Position numbers and translations under genes: made by a program. The notes beneath the pieces were generated by a model. It was not told the origin of the DNA and ran no database searches. It saw nothing but the letters and a program-made list of their open reading frames with translations. Of a stretch of 64,000 nt of DNA, positions 34,106-43,832 are shown piece by piece. The stretch spans positions 281,661 through 345,660 of the forward strand of contig JASEEU010000002.1 of assembly GCA_030019445.1 (NCBI GenBank). The letters run 5' to 3'. Every line of letters starts with the position of its first letter. Position 1 is the first letter of the stretch. The stretch is from Anaerosomatales bacterium. Its GTDB lineage: Bacteria > Actinomycetota > Coriobacteriia > Anaerosomatales > Anaerosomataceae.

Positions 34106-34627
34106 GTGAGCGCTACGACGCCCATCGTCTCGATCGTCGGCAAGTCCGACTCCGGCAAGACGACCGTGGTCGAGCGGCTCGTGCGCGAGCTCGTGTCCCG
34201 CGGCTATCGCGTGGCTACTTGCAAGCACCACGTGCACGAGATCGACATCGACGTGCCCGGCAAGGACTCGTGGCGACACGCACGGGCCGGCGCGCAGGTC
34301 ACGATGATCTCATCGCCGACGCAGTTCGCCGTGGTGCGGAAGGTCGAGCGTGAGCGGACGATGGAGGAGATCGCCGAGGCGGCGGGCGACGTCGATCTGC
34401 TCGTGACCGAGGGCTTCAAGCGCGCCGGTGCGGTACGCGTCGAGGTGTCCCGCCGGGCGCGCTCGACCGAGCTCATCTCCGCGCCGGATGAGCTCGCGGC
34501 GCTCGTTACCGACAATGACGAGCTGCGTATCGACGGCGTGCCCGCGTTCGGCCTGGACGACACGGAGTCGCTCGCGGACTTCGTGGAACGCGCCTATCTC
34601 GCGAAGGAGGCCGGACATGGCGACTGA
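34106..34627 (+). CDS. mobB: Molybdopterin-guanine dinucleotide biosynthesis protein B
   Basis: This 173-residue P-loop protein starts TPIVSIVGKSDSGKTTVVERL with the Walker A at about residue 13. CKHHVHEIDIDVPGKDSWRHARAGA and DLLVTEGFKRAG follow the MobB family. MobB binds GTP and supports MobA. GTG 34106 lies seven bases after the small Cys gene, and its end overlaps moaA by 11 bases. Confidence 0.94.
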   Translation: MSATTPIVSIVGKSDSGKTTVVERLVRELVSRGYRVATCKHHVHEIDIDVPGKDSWRHARAGAQVTMISSPTQFAVVRKVERERTMEEIAEAAGDVDLLVTEGFKRAGAVRVEVSRRARSTELISAPDELAALVTDNDELRIDGVPAFGLDDTESLADFVERAYLAKEAGHGD

Positions 34628-35645
34628 CGGCTTCGGCAGGCGGATCGACTACCTGCGCATCAGCGTCACCGACCGCTGCAACCTGCGGTGCGTCTACTGC
34701 ATGCCCTCTGAAGGCGTGGAGTGGAAGCAGCATGACGAGATCCTCTCGCTCGAGGAGATCGAGCGGTTCGCCGCGGTCGCGGTGGAGGAAGGCATCAGCA
34801 AGATCCGCCTCACCGGCGGCGAGCCGCTCGTGCGCAAGGGCATCATCGAGCACGTCCGACGTCTGCGCGCGCTCACGGGGATCGAAGCGATCGCGATCAC
34901 CACCAACGGCACGTTGCTTCCGCGCTACGCCGCCGACCTCGTGGACGCCGGGCTGACCCGCGTCAACATCTCGCTCGACACGCTCGATCCGGATGAGTAC
35001 GCGCGGATCACGCGTGGCGGGCGGCTGGAAGACGTGCTCGCCGGCATCGACGCGGCGTTCGAGGCCGGGATGGATCCCGTGAAGATCAACGTCGTCGTCG
35101 TGCGCAGCCTTTCGCAGGACCTCGGCGGCTTCTTGCGTATGACGCTCGAGCGACCGGTGCACGTGCGTTTCATCGAGTACATGCCGGTAGGCGGGGCCGA
35201 GGAGTCCGACAGCGCATGCGAGAGCGCGCCGGTCGAGGGCTGGACGGCAGCGGATCACGTCCCGTCGGAGGAAGTGCTCGCCCTGCTGGCCGAGGAAGCG
35301 CGGGGTGCTGGTCTCGGCGAGCTGCGTCCGGTGCTGCGGGAGGCCGCACCCGGAGGGTGGGGACCGGCCCGCTACTACCGCGTGGACGATGCGCCCGGCA
35401 CGCTTGGCATCATCACGCCGCTCTCGCACCACTTCTGCGGCGAGTGCAACCGGTTGCGGCTGACCGCGGACGGGAAGCTCCGCGCGTGCCTCTTCAGCGA
35501 CGAGGAGATCGATGTCCGATCGGTGCTGCGGTCGGGCGGGCCCGAGGACGTGCGGCGCACCATCCGGGACGCGCTCGAATCGAAGCCTGAAGGGCATAAC
35601 CAGCGCGTCGGCACCGTGCGACGGATGTCGCAGATCGGAGGATGA
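34617..35645 (+). CDS. moaA: GTP 3',8-cyclase (MoaA)
   Basis: MoaA is a radical SAM enzyme that, with MoaC, makes cyclic pyranopterin monophosphate from GTP. The 342-residue protein has the SAM cluster motif [11 protein letters not shown] near residue 22, [13 protein letters not shown] near 68 and the C-terminal substrate-binding cluster [10 protein letters not shown] plus a later Cys (RACLF). A 15-25 residue acidic insertion around [17 protein letters not shown] lengthens the middle. ATG 34617 follows AAGGAGG. Confidence 0.95.
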   Translation: MATDGFGRRIDYLRISVTDRCNLRCVYCMPSEGVEWKQHDEILSLEEIERFAAVAVEEGISKIRLTGGEPLVRKGIIEHVRRLRALTGIEAIAITTNGTLLPRYAADLVDAGLTRVNISLDTLDPDEYARITRGGRLEDVLAGIDAAFEAGMDPVKINVVVVRSLSQDLGGFLRMTLERPVHVRFIEYMPVGGAEESDSACESAPVEGWTAADHVPSEEVLALLAEEARGAGLGELRPVLREAAPGGWGPARYYRVDDAPGTLGIITPLSHHFCGECNRLRLTADGKLRACLFSDEEIDVRSVLRSGGPEDVRRTIRDALESKPEGHNQRVGTVRRMSQIGG

Positions 35646-35646
35646 G

Positions 35647-36126
35647 ATGGGAGACGGCCTGACGCACATCGATGAGCACGGGGCCGCGCGGATGGTCGAT
35701 GTGGCCGATAAGCCGATCACCCACCGCCGCGCCGTGGCGACTTGCGTCGTGCGCATGCGGCCCGAGACGCTCGCCATGATCGTCGAGGGTCGCGCGCCCA
35801 AGGGCGACGTCCTCGCCACCGCGCGCATCGCGGGTATCATGGCGGCCAAGCGTACCGCCGACCTCATCCCGATGTGCCACCCGCTCGCGATCACGCATGC
35901 CGCGGTCGACCTCGAGCCGGTCGAAGCCGGCATCCGCGTAACGGCCACGGTGGATACCGATGGGAAGACGGGCGTCGAGATGGAGGCCCTCACCGCGGCC
36001 TCGGTGGCCGGTCTCACGCTCTATGACATGGCGAAAGCGGTCGACCGGGGCATGGTCGTCGACGACCTCAAGCTGCTCTCCAAAGAGGGCGGCGCCTCGG
36101 GGACCTGGACCCGCAAGGAGGACTGA
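35647..36126 (+). CDS. moaC: Cyclic pyranopterin monophosphate synthase (MoaC)
   Basis: This 159-residue protein has the MoaC pattern: [21 protein letters not shown] at the N-terminus, [20 protein letters not shown] near residue 78, [21 protein letters not shown] and [13 protein letters not shown] near the end. It completes the first pterin step after MoaA. GGAGGATGAG precedes ATG 35647, and the stop touches the next start directly. Confidence 0.95.
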   Translation: MGDGLTHIDEHGAARMVDVADKPITHRRAVATCVVRMRPETLAMIVEGRAPKGDVLATARIAGIMAAKRTADLIPMCHPLAITHAAVDLEPVEAGIRVTATVDTDGKTGVEMEALTAASVAGLTLYDMAKAVDRGMVVDDLKLLSKEGGASGTWTRKED

Positions 36127-36600
36127 ATGAACGAGCAGAACGGCGGCGCGCCCCAGGGCGGCGTGGTCGAGTCGGTGAACCTCTCGGAACGCAAGACCGT
36201 CCGCAAGACGCCCGGCGCCGAGGGCGTGCTCATCGAGGCGCGAGGATTCGAGGGCGATGCGCACGCGGGTGACTGGCACCGCCAGGTGAGCCTTCTTGCC
36301 GCGGAGTCCATCGAGAAGATGGTAGCCAAGGGGCTCGACGTGGGAGCGGGTGATTTCGCCGAGAACATCACGACCCGCGGCATCGACCTGCTCAAGCTCC
36401 CGGTCGGCACCGAGATCACCGTGGGCGAGACGCTCCTGCGGATCACCCAGATCGGCAAGGTATGTCACACCAAGTGTGCTATCTATTATCAAGCGGGTGA
36501 CTGCGTCATGCCGCGCGAGGGGATCTTCGCCGAGGTGCTGCGGGGCGGCGCCGTGAAGGTCGGAGACCGGGTGGAAGTCGAGCGCATGGGAGCCGCGTAG
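36127..36600 (+). CDS. MOSC domain protein
   Basis: This 157-residue single-domain MOSC protein has RGFEGDAHAGDWHRQVSLLA near residue 42 and the conserved Cys region IGKVCHTKCAIYYQAGDCVM near 118. MOSC proteins carry sulfurated cofactor or persulfide; stand-alone members in pterin operons may bind or deliver mature cofactor. ATG 36127 directly follows the moaC stop, and mogA follows directly after it. Confidence 0.9.
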   Translation: MNEQNGGAPQGGVVESVNLSERKTVRKTPGAEGVLIEARGFEGDAHAGDWHRQVSLLAAESIEKMVAKGLDVGAGDFAENITTRGIDLLKLPVGTEITVGETLLRITQIGKVCHTKCAIYYQAGDCVMPREGIFAEVLRGGAVKVGDRVEVERMGAA

Positions 36601-37086
36601 ATGGCACTGCTTCGGATCGGCGTGTTGACCTGTTCCGACAGCCGCGCCGCCGGTGAGGCGGAAGACACGTCGGGGAAGGCGATCATCGAGCTCGTGGAAG
36701 CGCGCGGCTGGCTTGCCGTGGCGTACCACGTCGTGCCGGACGACGCCGAGGCGATCGCTCGCTCGATCATCGAGATGTCCGACGTCGAAGAGGTGGACAT
36801 CCTGCTCACGACGGGCGGCACCGGTCTCGGCCCGCGCGATGTGTGTCCCGAGACGACGCTCGCGCACTGCGAACGTCGGGTGCCCGGCATCGCCGAGGCG
36901 ATCCGCGCCGAGAGCCTCAGGGTGACCGGTCGTGCCATGCTCTCGCGTGGAGAGGCGGGTCAGCGCGGGCGGACGCTCATCGTGAACCTGCCCGGAAGCG
37001 AGAAAGCGGTCCGCGAGTCGCTGGCGGTCGTCATCGATCAGCTCGAGCACGCCGTGGACATGATGGCTGGCGGAGGCCATGCCTGA
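36601..37086 (+). CDS. Molybdopterin adenylyltransferase (MogA/MoaB family)
   Basis: This 161-residue protein activates molybdopterin by adenylylation before metal insertion. It begins LLRIGVLTCSDSRAAGEAED and has the substrate loop ILLTTGGTGLGPRDVCPETT near residue 75, followed by SRGEAGQRGRTLIVNLPGSEKA. MogA and MoaB cannot be separated reliably here. It overlaps the NifS-like gene by eight bases. Confidence 0.93.
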   Translation: MALLRIGVLTCSDSRAAGEAEDTSGKAIIELVEARGWLAVAYHVVPDDAEAIARSIIEMSDVEEVDILLTTGGTGLGPRDVCPETTLAHCERRVPGIAEAIRAESLRVTGRAMLSRGEAGQRGRTLIVNLPGSEKAVRESLAVVIDQLEHAVDMMAGGGHA

Positions 37087-38245
37087 CCGATCGCATCCCC
37101 TCCCCGACATCGTCTACCTCGACCATGGCGCAACGTCGTGGCCCAAGCCCGACGTCGTCGTAGACACCGTCGTCCGCACCATGATCGAGGCCGGCGGGAA
37201 CCCGGGGCGCAGCGCGCATCGCATCGCGATGGCGGCCTCACGCGCCATCGTGGAGGCGCGGAGCGCGGTGGCGACGCTGCTTGGCGTTCCCGACTCGCGC
37301 AACGTCATCTTCACCAGCGGCTCCACCGCGGGGCTCAACCTGGCCATCAAGGGTCTCCTGGTCCCCGGCGACCGCGTCGTGGTGACCTCCATGGAGCACA
37401 ACGCGGTGGTGCGGCCGCTCAACCTGCTTGCGACACGGGGCGTCATCGTCGATGTCGTGCGGGCGGATGCGGCCGGCCGGGTCGATCCCGACGACGTGGA
37501 GGCGGCGGTCGCCGCTGCGCCCACGCGCGCCGTCATCTGTCAGCATGCGTCCAACGTCTCCGGCACCATCCAGCCCGTCGGCGACCTCGCGGACATCGCG
37601 CACGCCGCCGGCGCGCTGCTCATCGTGGACGGCTCTCAGGGTGCGGGGCATCTGCACGTCGACCTCAGCGCGCTCGGCGCCGACGTCTACGCCTGCTCGG
37701 GTCACAAGGCGCTTCTCGGCCCGCAGGGCGTCGGCATCCTCTACCTTGCCGAGGGCGTGGAGCCCGAGGAGCTCATCCAGGGAGGGAGCGGCGGTCGCTC
37801 CGAGGAGCCCACGCAGCCGAGGCTACGCCCGGACCGCTATGAAGCGGGGACGCTCAACACGCCGGGCATCGCCGGGCTGGGAGCGGCCGTGCGTCTGCTT
37901 GCCGAGCAGGGGGCCGAGGTGCGCGCCGCCGAGGTGCGGCTCGCGCGGCGGCTGCACGAGGGACTGCTCGCCATCCGGGGCATGCGCGTGCTGGGGCCCC
38001 CGCCGGGCGAGGAGCGCGTCCCGATCGTCTCGGCGGTGCACGACCGCATCGAGCCCGACCGCATCGCCTTCGAGCTCGACCGGGCGTACGGGGTCGCCGT
38101 CCGGGCGGGGCTGCACTGCGCCCCGTGGGCGCACGAGACGCTCGGCACGCTCGAGACGGGAGCCGTCCGCTTCGGCGTGGGATGGGGCGTCACGGAGAGC
38201 GACGTCGATCGCGCGCTCGAGGCCGTCGCGGAGGTCTGCGGGTGA
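37079..38245 (+). CDS. Cysteine desulfurase-like aminotransferase class V
   Basis: This 388-residue PLP enzyme opens IVYLDHGATSWPKPDVV. The PLP lysine lies in YACSGHKALLGPQGVGILYL near residue 207 and a Cys in RAGLHCAPWAHETLGT near 345, the active-site position of class II desulfurases. The AGLHCAPWAH form resembles the EF2568-type subgroup linked to selenium-dependent molybdenum hydroxylases. It may supply sulfur for cofactor sulfuration or selenium. It overlaps mogA and the Se/S-carrier-like gene. Confidence 0.88.
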   Translation: MPDRSHPLPDIVYLDHGATSWPKPDVVVDTVVRTMIEAGGNPGRSAHRIAMAASRAIVEARSAVATLLGVPDSRNVIFTSGSTAGLNLAIKGLLVPGDRVVVTSMEHNAVVRPLNLLATRGVIVDVVRADAAGRVDPDDVEAAVAAAPTRAVICQHASNVSGTIQPVGDLADIAHAAGALLIVDGSQGAGHLHVDLSALGADVYACSGHKALLGPQGVGILYLAEGVEPEELIQGGSGGRSEEPTQPRLRPDRYEAGTLNTPGIAGLGAAVRLLAEQGAEVRAAEVRLARRLHEGLLAIRGMRVLGPPPGEERVPIVSAVHDRIEPDRIAFELDRAYGVAVRAGLHCAPWAHETLGTLETGAVRFGVGWGVTESDVDRALEAVAEVCG

Positions 38246-38487
38246 GCGAGGTCGAGCGTCGGCTCTATCGCGTGTACGGCTTCGAGAGCACGCACGATGC
38301 CCTGACCGCCGAGGCCGTCCTGCGCGATGCCGGAGTGGCCACGACGGTCATGCCCACGCCGCGGGAGCTCGGGGAGCTCTGCGGTATCGCGCTGCGGGTG
38401 GCCGTCGAGGCAGCGGAGGACGCCGAGATGGCGATGCGCGCTCGTGCCGTGGTGTGGCGCGCGACGATGGAGCTGCTCGACCGCTAG
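38242..38487 (+). CDS. Se/S-carrier-like small protein (DUF3343)
   Basis: This 81-residue protein reads as a DUF3343 member: YRVYGFESTHDALTAEAVLR near the N-terminus, TTVMPTPRELGELCGIALRV in the middle, with one Cys in the ELCGIALR block. The family is described as a putative selenium/sulfur carrier and often lies beside SelD, YedE or NifS-like genes. GTG 38242 overlaps the desulfurase-like gene by four bases, which supports a transfer partnership. It ends the operon. Confidence 0.8.
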   Translation: MSEVERRLYRVYGFESTHDALTAEAVLRDAGVATTVMPTPRELGELCGIALRVAVEAAEDAEMAMRARAVVWRATMELLDR

Positions 38488-38492
38488 CGTGC

Positions 38493-38510
38493 GACCGCGG
38501 TGGTGCGGTC
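38493..38510 (+). terminator. Hairpin at the end of the cofactor operon
   Basis: GACCGC (38493-38498) pairs with GCGGTC (38505-38510) around a GGTGGT loop, between the stop of the Se/S-carrier-like gene and the end of the convergent L,D-transpeptidase gene. There is no T tract. Confidence 0.4.
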
Positions 38511-38514
38511 CGGG

Positions 38515-39552
38515 TCAGTCGATGATGATGACCGGCGTGCCCACGTCCACGAGTTCGTAGAGCTCCTCGATGTCCCACCGGTGCATGCGAACGCACCCGT
38601 GGGATGCGGCGGTGCCGATCGAGTAATCCGCCGAGGTGCCGTGGATACGGATCCCGGGCGCGTTGAGGTTCAGCGCACGCGTGCCGAGCGGGTTGCCCGG
38701 CCCCGGCGGGATGTACGCGGGCATGTCCGCCGCCCATGCGGATCCGGGGTTGCCCCATGACGGCATGTACCGCTTGAGCGTGATCTCCCATTCGCCGCGC
38801 GGCGTGGGATGCCCCGGCGTGCCGATGGCGACGCTGTACTCCTTGGCGATCGAGCCGCGCTCGTACAGGAAGAGCTTGCGGTCCATGCGCCTCACGAGGA
38901 TGACGGTGCCGAGGTCGTCCTCGGTCACCTCGGGATCGATGTAGTCGACCGGAAGGTCGAGCCGCTTCACGCCGAGCTCGAGCGCCTCGGCCAGCGCGTC
39001 GGTCGTCTTCTCGATGTCCACGACGACGCCGCGCCGGGAGGGCAGCGTCTCCAGCTCGCGGTTCGTGACGCTCATGGTCGCGTCCGCAGCCGGACGCTCG
39101 ACCTGGGCGGCCACCTGGCGCACCCACCCGGTCAGCCGCTCGGGATCGACGGTGAGACGGGCGGTGACCGTCACGCCGGGCTCGGTGTCCGCGACGTCAT
39201 GATAGACGCGCAGGGGCAGCGTCGCGTTCGCCTTGGGGGCGAACGCCTCGGCGATCATGCCGTCGACGTCGACGCTGATCATCTCGGCAGCCGGGAGCTC
39301 GAACTCCTGGCTCTCGTGGATGATCGAGACGGGAGCGGTGAGCGGCGTGACGATCTGCCGCTCGATGGCGCGCGCTGCCTCGGCGCGGGTCATGCCGCTG
39401 ACGTCGATGCTCTGGATGACCGTCCCGCCGGGCATGATCTCCCGGCTCTGGTGGTCCGTCGCCACGGCCCAGGCCGTGCCCGCGGAGATGGCGAGCAGGA
39501 AGAACGCGGCGAAGCCGGCGAGTATCCGGGTTCTCAGCGACGCTCGATGCAT
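38515..39552 (-). CDS. L,D-transpeptidase (YkuD) with N-terminal peptidoglycan-binding-like domain
   Basis: This 345-residue protein has one N-terminal membrane anchor (ILAGFAAFFLLAISAGTAWA). A middle domain (about residues 35-215) includes GGTVIQSIDVSGMTRAEAAR, typical of the PG-binding-4-type repeat. The C-terminal YkuD domain has HGTSADYSIGTAASHGCVRM with the catalytic SHGCVRM Cys. It cross-links peptidoglycan outside the membrane. GGAGG precedes ATG 39552 by ten bases. It diverges from cheR. Confidence 0.9.
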   Translation of the reverse strand: MHRASLRTRILAGFAAFFLLAISAGTAWAVATDHQSREIMPGGTVIQSIDVSGMTRAEAARAIERQIVTPLTAPVSIIHESQEFELPAAEMISVDVDGMIAEAFAPKANATLPLRVYHDVADTEPGVTVTARLTVDPERLTGWVRQVAAQVERPAADATMSVTNRELETLPSRRGVVVDIEKTTDALAEALELGVKRLDLPVDYIDPEVTEDDLGTVILVRRMDRKLFLYERGSIAKEYSVAIGTPGHPTPRGEWEITLKRYMPSWGNPGSAWAADMPAYIPPGPGNPLGTRALNLNAPGIRIHGTSADYSIGTAASHGCVRMHRWDIEELYELVDVGTPVIIID

Positions 39553-39637
39553 CTGGTGACGACCTCCGTATCGTCGCTGCCATGCGACTTCGGCATATTC
39601 TACAATGCGATAAGCGAATGTGAAGCCAGGGGGTGTC

Positions 39638-40480
39638 ATGGAGGGTCCGCAAGCGGACGCCGTCTACCGGGGGAACCTGCCCAAGCTGCTGGACAAGGTC
39701 CGGGCCGAGCGCGGGCTCGACCTCGGCCAGTACCGGCCGCGCTATGTCGAGCGTCGCGTGGCCACGCGCCTGCGCAGCCTGAGCCTCCATACCTATCGGC
39801 AGTACGCCGAGTACCTCGACGAGCACCCCGAGGAGTACGCGCGCCTCATCGACGCGCTTACCATAAACGTGACGCAGTTCTTCCGGGACCCGACGGTCTA
39901 CGAGCTGTTCCGCAAAGACATCATCCCGGAGATCGTGCGCACCAAGCTCGCGCGCCACCAGCGCATGATCCGCGTGTGGTCGGCAGGGTGCGCGACCGGT
40001 CAGGAGCCGTATTCGCTCGCGATCGCGTTCCTCGACGGCCTCGGCTCGCATCGCGACTCGTTCCTGCTGAGCGTGCAGGGGACGGACATCGACCGCAAGG
40101 TGCTCGATGTCGCGAAGGCCGCGACGTATCCCATCGCGCAGATCGACCACATACCCAAGACCGACCGCAAGTACATCGACGTCCTCGGCGACACCTTCCG
40201 CGTCCGCCCCGAGGTGACGCGTCATGTTCGATTCCAGTATTTGAACCTGTTCGAAGACACGCCGATACATGTGGTGGACGTGATCTTCTGCCGGAACGTG
40301 TTCATCTACTTCAGCCGAGAAGAGCAGGAGCGCATGTTGCAGACGTTCTGGGCGTCGCTCGCGCGCGGCGGCTACCTTGTCCTCGGCCGGAGCGAACGGC
40401 TGGCGCCGTCGCTCTCGAGCCGCTTCGAGCTCGTGAGCGGTCGCGAGCGCATCTACCGCAAGCCGCTCAAGGTGTCCTAG
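39638..40480 (+). CDS. cheR: Chemotaxis protein methyltransferase CheR
   Basis: CheR methylates receptor glutamates with SAM. The 280-residue protein has the N-terminal helical domain (RYVERRVATRLRSL), TINVTQFFRDPTVY near residue 85, the SAM loop VWSAGCATGQEPYSLAIA near 115 and VDVIFCRNVFIYF near 218. AGGGGG precedes ATG 39638 by five bases. It heads the chemotaxis operon. Confidence 0.95.
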   Translation: MEGPQADAVYRGNLPKLLDKVRAERGLDLGQYRPRYVERRVATRLRSLSLHTYRQYAEYLDEHPEEYARLIDALTINVTQFFRDPTVYELFRKDIIPEIVRTKLARHQRMIRVWSAGCATGQEPYSLAIAFLDGLGSHRDSFLLSVQGTDIDRKVLDVAKAATYPIAQIDHIPKTDRKYIDVLGDTFRVRPEVTRHVRFQYLNLFEDTPIHVVDVIFCRNVFIYFSREEQERMLQTFWASLARGGYLVLGRSERLAPSLSSRFELVSGRERIYRKPLKVS

Positions 40481-40551
40481 CAGGGAGGGTTTGTTAGAGT
40501 GGGCGTGAGCGGCCGGAAGGCCGTCACGTGTGCGAGGAGGGGAAGCGGAGC

Positions 40552-41871
40552 ATGGCTGACAGTCAGTACCGCAGCAGCACCATGAAGCGGGGGCTCTCGT
40601 TCTGGTTCACGCTGCTCACGTGGGCGACCATCGGGCCGGCCGTCGCGGGCGGTCTGGGCCTCACGGCGATCTTCGCGCTGTGGGTGCTCGAGATCCCGTT
40701 CGACAAGCTCGCGTACACGGCGCTGTTCGGTCTGGTCGCGATGATGATCGCGGCCGTGCCGGGACAGCTCTTCTGGCGGACCGCGTTCAAGCGGCGCGTG
40801 CTCGAGCCGCTGCGCGACCTCGGGGCGGTCATGGTGACCGCTGGCGAGGGCACGCTCACCGCGCGCGCCGAGATCGTGAACGACGACGAGATCGGCCTGC
40901 TTGCCGAGGAGTGCAACCACCTCATCGCGTCGCTCGCCGACATCGCCGGTAACGTCCGTCGCTCAGCCGAGTCGGTCACCAACGCGGCCACGCAGCTGTC
41001 GGCGTCCTCCGAGGAGATCAACTCCTCGTCGATGGAGATCTCGTCGTCCGTGCAGCAGATCGCGCACGGCGCCGAGCTGCAGTCGCGCAAGGTCGAGGAG
41101 ACCTCCTCGGCCATGGAGTCGATCAGCACCAACGTCAACGATGTCGCGCGTCGCGCCGAGGAGGCCAGCAAGACGAGCGAAGAGGCCGCGCGCGCGGCCC
41201 TGCTCGGCGAGGAGGCCACGAACGAGGCGATCACCAAGATCGCCGAAGTGCGCGACGCGATCATGACGCTCGCGGAGTCGGTCGAGGTGCTCGGCCGGCG
41301 CTCCGAGGAGATCGGCAACATCGTCGACGTCATCACGTCCATCGCCGACCAGACCAACCTGCTCTCGCTCAACGCCGCCATCGAGGCGGCACGCGCGGGC
41401 GAGTCCGGCCGCGGGTTCTCAGTGGTGGCCGAGGAGGTCCGTAAGCTCGCGGAGGGCTCGGGCAAGGCCGCCGAGCAGATCGGCGAGCTCATCAAAGACG
41501 TGCAGGCCGAGACGGCCAAGGCGCTCAAGTACATGGAGATCGGCAGCCAGGAGGTCGTGAGCGGCACGGAGGTGGTCGGCAGGACCGGCGAGGCGCTCCG
41601 GCAGATCACCGAGGCCGTCACGCGCACCGCGACGCTGGCCGAGGAGATCGCGGCGGGCATGGCGAGCCAGGCGGAGCGCACCAACGACGTCGATCGGGCG
41701 ATGCACGATATCGCCGCCGTCGTCGAGGAGAACGCGGCGTCCGCCGAGGAGACCGCTGCCGCAGCCGAAGAGCAGACGGCGTGCATGCAGGAGATCTCGT
41801 CATCGGCGCAGGAGCTTGCGGACATGGCGCGTCGCCTCGAGGACCTCGTGCACCAGTTCCGCATCGACTAG
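40552..41871 (+). CDS. Methyl-accepting chemotaxis protein without a periplasmic sensor domain
   Basis: This 439-residue receptor has two closely spaced helices ([18 protein letters not shown] onward, then [19 protein letters not shown]) joined by only a short loop. A HAMP-like segment ([19 protein letters not shown]) follows, then a long coiled coil with the tip [20 protein letters not shown] and the flanking [19 protein letters not shown]. It has no ligand domain, so it may sense through the membrane or a partner. GGAGGGGAAGCGGAG precedes ATG 40552. It is probably the operon's own receptor. Confidence 0.93.
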   Translation: MADSQYRSSTMKRGLSFWFTLLTWATIGPAVAGGLGLTAIFALWVLEIPFDKLAYTALFGLVAMMIAAVPGQLFWRTAFKRRVLEPLRDLGAVMVTAGEGTLTARAEIVNDDEIGLLAEECNHLIASLADIAGNVRRSAESVTNAATQLSASSEEINSSSMEISSSVQQIAHGAELQSRKVEETSSAMESISTNVNDVARRAEEASKTSEEAARAALLGEEATNEAITKIAEVRDAIMTLAESVEVLGRRSEEIGNIVDVITSIADQTNLLSLNAAIEAARAGESGRGFSVVAEEVRKLAEGSGKAAEQIGELIKDVQAETAKALKYMEIGSQEVVSGTEVVGRTGEALRQITEAVTRTATLAEEIAAGMASQAERTNDVDRAMHDIAAVVEENAASAEETAAAAEEQTACMQEISSSAQELADMARRLEDLVHQFRID

Positions 41872-41880
41872 GGGGCACGC

Positions 41881-42372
41881 GTGGAAGCCAACGCGACTAC
41901 GGACAGGCGACAGTTCGTCTTGTTCCGGCTCGGCCCGGAGGAGTACGGGCTGCCGATCGAGCGTGTCCAGAGCATCATCCGCTATGAGGACCCGACGCCG
42001 GTCCCGCACGCACCCGCGGGGATCGAAGGCGTGATCAACCTGCGTGGTCAGGTCATCCCGGTGATCGATCTGGCGATGCGGCTGCTCGGCACGCCCTTCA
42101 CGCCCACGCCCACCGCGCGCATCATCGTGGCCGAGGGCGACGCGGGGCTCATCGGTGTGGCGGTGGACTCGGCAAGCGAGGTGGTCTCCATCCCCGTCTC
42201 CGAGATCCGACCCGCGCCGGACACGGCGCTGACCGCCGAGACGGCCGATGCGTTCGAAGGCGTCGCCAGCCAGGACGACCGGCTCGTGATACTGCTCGAT
42301 CCCGAGCGTGCCCTGCCTCGACCCGGATTCCGAGTACCCGCCGACGCCGCCGAGGAGGAAGCCGATGTCTAA
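41881..42372 (+). CDS. cheW: Chemotaxis coupling protein CheW
   Basis: This 163-residue protein couples receptors to CheA. It shows QFVLFRLGPEEYGLPIERVQ near residue 10, the PTPVPHAPAGIEGVINLRGQ block near 40 and VIPVIDLAMRLLG. GTG 41881 follows the receptor gene by nine bases, and its end overlaps cheY by eight. Confidence 0.95.
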   Translation: MEANATTDRRQFVLFRLGPEEYGLPIERVQSIIRYEDPTPVPHAPAGIEGVINLRGQVIPVIDLAMRLLGTPFTPTPTARIIVAEGDAGLIGVAVDSASEVVSIPVSEIRPAPDTALTAETADAFEGVASQDDRLVILLDPERALPRPGFRVPADAAEEEADV

Positions 42373-42739
42373 GACGATCCTCGTCGTGGACGACGCGGCA
42401 TTCATGCGCATGATGATCCGCGACATCCTGTCGAAGGAAGGCTACGTCATCCATGAGGCGGTGAACGGGCGCGACGCGATCGAGAAGTACACCGAGGTCC
42501 ACCCGGACCTCGTGACCATGGACATCACGATGCCCGAGATGGGCGGCATCGAGGCGCTGCGGGCGATCCGTGACAAGGACCCCGCGGCGCGGGTGCTCAT
42601 GGTCTCGGCCATGGGGCAGCAGAAGATGATCGTGGAGGCCCTCGAGTCCGGCGCGATGGACTTCCTCGTCAAGCCGTTCCAGCCCACCAAGGTGTTGGAG
42701 ACGGTCAAGAAGTGCCTCCAGTCGATGCCGCGCGTCTGA
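42365..42739 (+). CDS. cheY: CheY-type response regulator
   Basis: This 124-residue stand-alone receiver has the acidic pair in ILVVDDAAFMRMMIRD, the phosphorylated Asp in PDLVTMDITMPEM near residue 54, the switch Ser in MVSAMGQQ and the Lys in DFLVKPFQ. It carries the signal from CheA to the motor or pilus machinery. It overlaps cheW by eight bases. Confidence 0.95.
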   Translation: MSKTILVVDDAAFMRMMIRDILSKEGYVIHEAVNGRDAIEKYTEVHPDLVTMDITMPEMGGIEALRAIRDKDPAARVLMVSAMGQQKMIVEALESGAMDFLVKPFQPTKVLETVKKCLQSMPRV

Positions 42740-42746
42740 GACGCCG

Positions 42747-43829
42747 ATGCGCACTACGATCAAAGTCCTGATCGTCGATGACTCGGCGCTCATCCGCCAG
42801 ATGCTCGCGCGCGCGCTGTCGGTCGATCCCAAGATCGAGATCGTAGGGACCGCCAAAGACGGCGTCGAAGCGATCCAGAAGGCAGGGGAGCTCGACCCCG
42901 ACGTCATCACCCTTGACATCGAGATGCCCGAACTGACGGGTCTCGAGGCGCTGCCGCACCTCATCAAGGGCACGTCCGCCCGCGTCGTGATGTTGAGCTC
43001 GGTCGATGATCCGGACACGACGTACCAGGCGCTCTCGCTCGGCGCCGTGGACTTCATCGTGAAGCCCAAGGCGGGCTTTGCGACATCCCTGACCGAGCTC
43101 TCCGACCACCTCCTCAAGAAGATCAAGACCGCGTACCGGATCCCGCCCGAGCGGCGTGTAGCAGGCGCGGGCGACGACTCGCCGACGCAGCTGCAGCGCC
43201 TGCTCTCGGAAGCGCCGGAACAGGAGTCGGTGCCGACGGCCCGGGCTGTCGAGCTCGCCAAGGTGGTCGCGATCGCCGCGTCGACCGGCGGGCCGCCCGC
43301 GCTCGAGCTGGTCTTCTCGGGGCTGCGCTCCAACCTCCCCGCGGCGTTCCTGATCGTCCAGCACCTGCCATCGGGCTTCACCAGCTCGCTCGCGCGCCGG
43401 CTGACCAAGGTCACCGACATCCGGGTGCATGAGGGGCGGGAAGGGGCGGTCCTGCGTCCCGGTGAGGCGTACATCGCCCCCCACGGCGTCCACATGCACA
43501 TCTCCGGCCGCAAGCTCCCCAGGATCCGGCTCAAGGAGGGGCCGCTGATCCACGGCGTGCGACCCGCCGCCGACCCGCTGTTCGAGAGCGTGGCCCAGGA
43601 GTTCGGCGAGAGCTCCATCGGCGTCGTCCTCACCGGCATGGGATCGGACGGCGCATCGGGGCTCAAGCAGATGTTCGAGACGGGGGGCGCCACGATCGTG
43701 CAGGACGAGGCGACGAGCACCGTCTGGGGTATGCCCAAGGCGGCGGCGCGCATCGGTGCCGCTTCACGCATCGTCCCGCTCGGGCAGGTGGCGACCGAGA
43801 TCCGCCGAGCCATACGTGAGGAGGCCTGA
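42747..43829 (+). CDS. cheB: Chemotaxis glutamate methylesterase CheB
   Basis: This 360-residue protein has an N-terminal receiver (VLIVDDSALIRQML, DVITLDIEMPELTG) and a C-terminal esterase domain. The latter has the catalytic Ser in VAIAASTGGPPALELV near residue 175, His in LIVQHLPSGF near 200 and Asp in LTGMGSDGASGL near 295. It removes receptor methyl groups when phosphorylated by CheA. It starts seven bases after cheY. Confidence 0.96.
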   Translation: MRTTIKVLIVDDSALIRQMLARALSVDPKIEIVGTAKDGVEAIQKAGELDPDVITLDIEMPELTGLEALPHLIKGTSARVVMLSSVDDPDTTYQALSLGAVDFIVKPKAGFATSLTELSDHLLKKIKTAYRIPPERRVAGAGDDSPTQLQRLLSEAPEQESVPTARAVELAKVVAIAASTGGPPALELVFSGLRSNLPAAFLIVQHLPSGFTSSLARRLTKVTDIRVHEGREGAVLRPGEAYIAPHGVHMHISGRKLPRIRLKEGPLIHGVRPAADPLFESVAQEFGESSIGVVLTGMGSDGASGLKQMFETGGATIVQDEATSTVWGMPKAAARIGAASRIVPLGQVATEIRRAIREEA

Positions 43830-43832
43830 GTC

